Below are positions 8,068 through 11,071 of a DNA stretch of 11,071 bases, one piece after another. The stretch covers positions 1 through 11,071 of the forward strand of contig CBIHLN010000087.1 in NCBI GenBank assembly GCA_966210725.1, in the 5' to 3' direction. This DNA comes from Lysobacter_C sp966210725 (lineage in GTDB: Bacteria; Pseudomonadota; Gammaproteobacteria; Xanthomonadales; Xanthomonadaceae). The notes beneath the pieces are model-generated. The model had not been told where the DNA came from. It saw only the letters and a list, made by a program, of their open reading frames with translations, and searched no databases. The position numbers were made by a program, and so were the translations under genes. Each line of letters opens with the position of its first letter. Position 1 is the stretch's first letter.

Positions 8068-8793
8068 ATGGATGCCACCGCTTCGTTCGCTCATGTACCC
8101 GCCCGACCTGCCGGCCACGTCTTTGCCGCCTGGATGCGCGGTGCCTGGCGCCTGTTCCGGCTTGCGCCGACGGCGATATTCGCGTTGTCGCTGCTGCCGA
8201 TCCTGGTCGAAGCGGTGTTGCAGCTCCTGCCCGGCGTCGGCATCGTCCTCTCGAAGCTCCTGACCCCGCTGGCATCGGCCTGGGTCTTGGTGATGATCGA
8301 CAACCGGGCGCGCACCGGTGCATTTGCGCCAAGGCGGGCAGCGCTGGGCTGGTGGACGCGGCTGCCGCAGATCGTGCTGGCGGCAGTAATGCTGAGTGGT
8401 GTATTTGCGCTCCAGCTGCTGACGGCGGCGTTGATCGGCGGCAGCGAACAGGCGATCGCATTTGTGCTTGGCGATATCGAACGCATGACGCTGTCGCGTG
8501 CCGAAGTGGCTGCAGTGCTGGCCAGCGGGGTGATACCCGGATCGCTGGTGCTCTTCGTCGCGCCGCGCGTGGTGCTGGACGGCAACGAGGTATGGCCGGC
8601 GATCGTGGAAAGTCTCAGTCTTGCGGTCCGTTACTGGCGCCCCGTGGCCATGTTTGCGGCCTTGTCGGCCACACTGATCGCCAGCGTGCTGTGGGTGCCG
8701 CTGTTGCTGCTGGTATTCCTGCCGCTGGCGAGCTGTGCCGGTTATGCGATGTACCGCGATGTGTTCGATACGACCCCGGTGGCGTGCGCTTGA
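8068..8793 (+). CDS. Multi-pass membrane protein in a sigma-factor unit
   Basis: A 241-residue hydrophobic protein with five or six membrane helices, at about residues 34-55, 57-77, 100-125, 146-167 and one long or two short ones at 190-222. The segment AAWMRGAWRLFRLAPTAIFAL before the first helix and the overall arrangement recall the BPSS1780-type family of proteobacterial membrane proteins, but this is pattern memory and not secure. There are no catalytic motifs. The ATG at 8068 has GGAG at 8058-8061 with good spacing; an in-frame upstream start at 7993 is rejected because it adds a non-conserved-looking tail that crosses this ribosome site. The end overlaps the start of the sigma-factor gene by 10 bases, so co-translation is likely. 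It may be a sensing or accessory partner of the sigma factor, or a target that is co-expressed with it. Confidence 0.8.
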   Translation: MDATASFAHVPARPAGHVFAAWMRGAWRLFRLAPTAIFALSLLPILVEAVLQLLPGVGIVLSKLLTPLASAWVLVMIDNRARTGAFAPRRAALGWWTRLPQIVLAAVMLSGVFALQLLTAALIGGSEQAIAFVLGDIERMTLSRAEVAAVLASGVIPGSLVLFVAPRVVLDGNEVWPAIVESLSLAVRYWRPVAMFAALSATLIASVLWVPLLLLVFLPLASCAGYAMYRDVFDTTPVACA

Positions 8794-9284
8794 GCCACGC
8801 GCAATCCATCGAGACGGTCCTGCGCGAGCACGGCCCGATGCTCGCGCGCATCGCCGCCAGCTACGAACGCGATGCCGCACGCCGAGAGGACTTGTTGCAG
8901 GAGATCAGTCTGGCGTTGTGGCGCGCGCTCGATAGCTGGCGCGGCGACGCGTCGTTGCGCACGTTCGCGGCGCGGGTGGCGCACAACCGCGCGATCGATC
9001 ATCTCGGCAAGCACCGGCGCCTGGGGGAGGACGAACTCGACGAGCAGCATCCCGATCCGGCCGTCGATCCGCTCGGCCATACCGAAGCGCAGCAACGCCG
9101 CAGCGTACTCCTGGGCGCCGTGCAGAGGCTGCCGCTGGGCCATCGGCAAGTGGTGGTGCTGGCACTGGAAGGCTTCTCGCAACGCGAGATCGGGCAAGCG
9201 TTGACGCTTGAGGAAAACACCGTGGCGCAGCGCTTGAGCCGCGCGCGCAAGCAGCTGCGCGACGAGATGGGAGTGACCGCATGA
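8784..9284 (+). CDS. ECF-type RNA polymerase sigma factor
   Basis: A 166-residue group 4 (ECF) sigma factor with only regions 2 and 4. Region 2 runs about residues 14-80 (EDLLQEISLALWRALDSWRGDASLRTFAARVAHNRAIDHL). Region 4 runs about 108-163, with a helix-turn-helix FSQREIGQALTLEENTVAQRLSRARKQL. They are joined by an acidic linker (EDELDEQHPDPAVD). The start is uncertain: GTG at 8784 and TTG at 8790 are both in frame inside the end of the upstream gene, and no ribosome site is clear; coupling to the upstream gene explains this. The stop overlaps the next start as ATGA at 9281-9284. Its target promoters and signal cannot be read from the sequence. Confidence 0.88.
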   Translation: MRLSHAQSIETVLREHGPMLARIAASYERDAARREDLLQEISLALWRALDSWRGDASLRTFAARVAHNRAIDHLGKHRRLGEDELDEQHPDPAVDPLGHTEAQQRRSVLLGAVQRLPLGHRQVVVLALEGFSQREIGQALTLEENTVAQRLSRARKQLRDEMGVTA

Positions 9285-9871
9285 ACGACATCGAGCACCC
9301 GCAGAACCGGCACCCTCAGGACGATTGGCAAAGCCTGGCCGATGAGTGGCGCGAGCAGCCTGTCAGCCGGGTCGACGTCGATGCCCTGCTGCGTGGTATC
9401 CGGCAACGTGGCCGGCGGCTGCGCTGGGCGGTGGGCTCGGAACTTGTGGGCACCCTCGCGATGCTGGTCATCGCGGTGTGGGCGAGCCGCTACCCCATCT
9501 GGAGCGGGAGTTTCGCTCTGCTGATGGGCGTGTTGATTGCCGCGGCGCTGGTGTTCCAGGGGGGGATGTTGTGGGCCCGGCGCAACCAGATGCGGGATAT
9601 CGACAAGAGCGTGGTGTCGATGGTCGAACTGGACATCGCGCGCGCGCAGACCACCTTGCGCTATTGGAGGATCAGCATCTGGTTGTCCTTGACGATGCTG
9701 TTGGTGCTGTACGCAATGGCCGGGCTGGCATCGGACAAGGCCTTGCTCGGAGTGCTCCTGAGCGCGTTTTCGGGTCTGGGCTTCGCGGTCTGGGCCTGGT
9801 GGCGCTGCCGCGGCATACGTCTGCGGCTCGCGAGCATGCACCGCATCCGCGACGAGCTGCGGATGGAGTGA
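9281..9871 (+). CDS. Four-helix membrane protein, candidate anti-sigma factor
   Basis: A 196-residue protein with a soluble N-terminal part of about 48 residues containing DWQSLADEWREQP and a basic patch RGIRQRGRRLRW. Four membrane helices follow at about 50-68, 74-98, 131-150 and 154-174, and the C-terminus is basic and cytoplasmic. The start ATG overlaps the sigma-factor stop by 4 bases and has GGGAG at 9269-9273. Position directly after an ECF sigma gene and the short soluble N-terminus followed by helices fit a membrane anti-sigma factor. The HxxxCxxC zinc motif of ZAS-type anti-sigma factors is absent and the only cysteine is near the C-terminus. The function is inferred from context only. 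It converges with the deaminase gene, leaving 10 bases between the two stop codons. Confidence 0.75.
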   Translation: MNDIEHPQNRHPQDDWQSLADEWREQPVSRVDVDALLRGIRQRGRRLRWAVGSELVGTLAMLVIAVWASRYPIWSGSFALLMGVLIAAALVFQGGMLWARRNQMRDIDKSVVSMVELDIARAQTTLRYWRISIWLSLTMLLVLYAMAGLASDKALLGVLLSAFSGLGFAVWAWWRCRGIRLRLASMHRIRDELRME

Positions 9872-9881
9872 GCTGCCTCGG

Positions 9882-10337
9882 TCAATCCTCGCCGATATCC
9901 TCGTTCCACACCTCGGGATTGGCGGCGATCCAGTCGCCCAGCATGTCGACGCAGCGGGCATCCTCGAGGTCGAACACGGTGACGCCGTTCTCGCGCAGCC
10001 AGTCGATGCCGCCGCGGAAGTTGACCGACTCGCCCACCACCACGGTGCCGATGTTGAACTGACGCACCAGCCCGCTGCAGTACCAGCACGGGGCGAGCGT
10101 GGTGACCATGATCGTGTCGCGGTAACGGCGTTGGCGGCCGGCCTTGCGGAAGGCGTCGGTCTCACCGTGCACGGACGGGTCATTTTCCTGGATGCGGCGG
10201 TTGTGGCCGCAGCCCAGCAGCCGGCCGTCCTCGTGGTACAGGGCGGCGCCGATCGGGATGCCACCCTCGGCCAGCCCGGCGCGGGCCTCGGCCACGGCGG
10301 TGTCGAGCAGGGCGCGGTAGTCGGGCGTGTCGATCAT
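9882..10337 (-). CDS. Fcy1-type zinc-dependent cytosine deaminase
   Basis: A 151-residue member of the cytidine/deoxycytidylate deaminase superfamily. Zinc ligands are His57 in HGE and Cys84/Cys87 in PCWYC, with the proton shuttle Glu59. The rest aligns well with yeast cytosine deaminase Fcy1: EGGIPIG, GHNRRIQ (Asn46, like yeast Asn51), VVVGESVNFRGG and the C-terminal WNEDIGED, whose Asp147 corresponds to yeast Asp155 that contacts the base. The expected reaction is hydrolysis of cytosine to uracil and ammonia in pyrimidine salvage. The gene is unrelated to bacterial CodA and distinct from tRNA adenosine deaminase TadA. The start ATG at 10337 has a GGAG (10350-10347) at suitable spacing. Related deaminase specificities, such as creatinine or isocytosine deamination, cannot be ruled out. 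Confidence 0.88.
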   Translation of the reverse strand: MIDTPDYRALLDTAVAEARAGLAEGGIPIGAALYHEDGRLLGCGHNRRIQENDPSVHGETDAFRKAGRQRRYRDTIMVTTLAPCWYCSGLVRQFNIGTVVVGESVNFRGGIDWLRENGVTVFDLEDARCVDMLGDWIAANPEVWNEDIGED

Positions 10338-10363
10338 GGGAGGCGTCTCCGGTCGGGCCCGCC

Positions 10364-10369
10364 ATTGTA
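10364..10369 (-). promoter_or_regulatory. Candidate -10 box (TACAAT) of the deaminase gene, partly inside a repeat
   Basis: Read on the minus strand this is TACAAT, one base from consensus. Four of its six bases are the outer end of the GTAG repeat at 10366-10388. Initiation near 10357 would give a leader of about 20 bases containing GGAG before the ATG. No good -35 is visible at 17 bases. Confidence 0.4.
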
Positions 10370-10534
10370 GGAGCGGCTTCAGCCGCGAACCGATGTCACC
10401 CGTAGAGGGGATGACCTACCCCTGTAGGAGCGACGTGAGTCGCGATTGCGCTGGCCGGCGATGGTCCGGTCGCGACTGACGTCGCTCCTACAAGGAATCC
10501 GACGGATTCGATCGCGGTCGAAGCCGCGCCTACA
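10366..10534. repeat. Nested GTAG REP cluster A-B-B'-A' between the deaminase and ubiE
   Basis: Four 23-bp elements are present. Type A is at 10366-10388 (TGTAGGAGCGGC) and its inverted, diverged mate at 10512-10534 (ends GCCGCGCCTACA). Type B is at 10423-10445 (TGTAGGAGCGACGTGAG) and its inverted mate at 10470-10492 (ends GTCGCTCCTACA). Both types share the GTAG end but have different stems: GCGGC/GCCGC in A, GCGAC/GTCGC in B. The B pair sits inside the A pair, with spacers of 34, 24 and 19 bases, so the whole region can fold into one nested structure. It fills most of the space between two divergent genes. Confidence 0.88.
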
Positions 10535-10549
10535 GGGGCCGCGGGGCGG

Positions 10550-10558
10550 TGCGATAAT
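10550..10558 (+). promoter_or_regulatory. Candidate extended -10 promoter for a leaderless ubiE transcript
   Basis: TGCGATAAT matches the extended -10 pattern TGnTATAAT with one mismatch. The hexamer ends 7 bases before the ubiE ATG, so transcription would start at or next to the start codon. No Shine-Dalgarno sequence is present. An extended -10 fits the lack of a visible -35. Confidence 0.5.
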
Positions 10559-10565
10559 CGCCCGC

Positions 10566-11071
10566 ATGAACGCACCCCACGACGACCGCGCCGGCGAGCG
10601 CGACGGCACCACCCACTTCGGTTTCCGCGATGTGCCCACCGGCGAGAAGCAGAAGCTGGTCGGCCAGGTGTTCTCCTCGGTCGCGCGCAATTACGACCTG
10701 ATGAACGACCTGATGTCGCTGGGCGTGCATCGGGTGTGGAAGCGCTACTTCGTCGGGACCGCGCAGGTCCGCCGCGGCGACAGCGTGCTCGACCTGGCCG
10801 GCGGCACCGGCGACATCGCGCTGCTGCTCAAGGACCGCGTCGGCGACACCGGCCGCATCGTGCTGGGCGACATCAACGGCGACATGCTGCGCGTGGGCCG
10901 CGACCGCATGGTCGACCGCGGCCGCGTGTCGGGCTTCGAGTACGTGCAGTGCAACGCCGAGGCGCTGCCGTTCCCCGATGCCAGTTTCGACCTGGTCACC
11001 ATTGCCTTCGGCCTGCGCAACGTCACCGACAAGGACGCCGCGCTGCGCGAGATGCACCGCGTGCTCAAGGT
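10566..11071 (+). CDS. ubiE: Ubiquinone/menaquinone C-methyltransferase UbiE (5' part)
   Basis: 168 complete codons of a class I SAM-dependent methyltransferase, cut by the window end. It C-methylates the benzoquinol ring in ubiquinone synthesis, and demethylmenaquinone where menaquinone is made. Visible family motifs are the N-terminal TTHFGFRDVPTGEKQKLVGQVFSSVA, then YDLMNDLMSLGVHRVWKR, SAM motif I VLDLAGGTGDIA (about residues 74-85), the DINGDML acidic loop, NAEALPFPDASFD and FGLRNVTD, and post-motif MHRVLK. Length so far agrees with a protein of about 250 residues. The start is set by the family N-terminus and by the extended -10 directly upstream; there is no ribosome site. The stop codon lies outside the window. 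Confidence 0.96.
   Translation, partial: MNAPHDDRAGERDGTTHFGFRDVPTGEKQKLVGQVFSSVARNYDLMNDLMSLGVHRVWKRYFVGTAQVRRGDSVLDLAGGTGDIALLLKDRVGDTGRIVLGDINGDMLRVGRDRMVDRGRVSGFEYVQCNAEALPFPDASFDLVTIAFGLRNVTDKDAALREMHRVLK

Noticed and set aside
8004..8783. Upstream extension of the sigma-factor reading frame
   Set aside because: It runs through the membrane-protein gene in another frame; sigma homology begins only after 8784.
10366..10534. CRISPR array
   Set aside because: The repeats are alternately oriented palindromes of two subtypes with unequal spacers, and there are no cas genes; they are REP elements.

Overview
The window is about 70% G+C and comes from a gammaproteobacterium, most likely of the Xanthomonadaceae/Lysobacteraceae (Xanthomonas, Stenotrophomonas, Lysobacter, Luteimonas or a relative). 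Three things point there: the lptM-dapF-DUF484-xerC-hslV-hslU gene order, the HslV N-terminus, and repeated palindromic elements that open with GTAG, the type known from Stenotrophomonas and Xanthomonas. The genus cannot be fixed from this sequence alone.

Layout, left to right, all on the + strand unless noted. (1) 116-2338 is an exported oligopeptidase B-type S9 serine peptidase. (2) 2484-2885 is a small YbaN/DUF454 inner-membrane protein. (3) 2923-5649 is a tight run of lptM lipoprotein, dapF, a DUF484 protein and xerC, with overlapping or nearly abutting genes; it matches the enterobacterial yifL-dapF-yigA-xerC block. (4) 5811-7853 is hslV-hslU, encoding the HslUV protease, preceded by a candidate heat-shock promoter. 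(5) 8068-9871 is a three-gene overlapping unit: a multi-pass membrane protein, an ECF sigma factor, and a four-helix membrane protein that is a plausible anti-sigma factor. (6) 9882-10337 on the minus strand is a small zinc deaminase that closely resembles fungal (Fcy1-type) cytosine deaminase. (7) From 10566 to the window edge is the N-terminal part of ubiE, the ubiquinone/menaquinone C-methyltransferase.

Eight copies of a 23-bp GTAG repeat lie in three intergenic clusters: xerC-hslV, hslV-hslU and deaminase-ubiE. Each is an inverted pair or, in the last cluster, a nested double pair A-B-B'-A'. The repeats touch gene signals: one supplies the stop codon of hslV, and another forms part of a candidate -10 box for the deaminase. 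No gene for a REP-associated (RAYT) transposase is present here.

Most genes are housekeeping: peptidoglycan and lysine precursor (dapF), outer-membrane LPS assembly (lptM), chromosome dimer resolution (xerC), proteolysis (hslUV) and quinone synthesis (ubiE). The less conserved part is 7854-10337, with the sigma-factor unit and the deaminase. I see no phage, IS element, CRISPR array, tRNA or rRNA. The best candidate for something undescribed is the membrane protein/sigma/membrane protein unit, whose putative anti-sigma factor lacks the usual zinc-binding motif.
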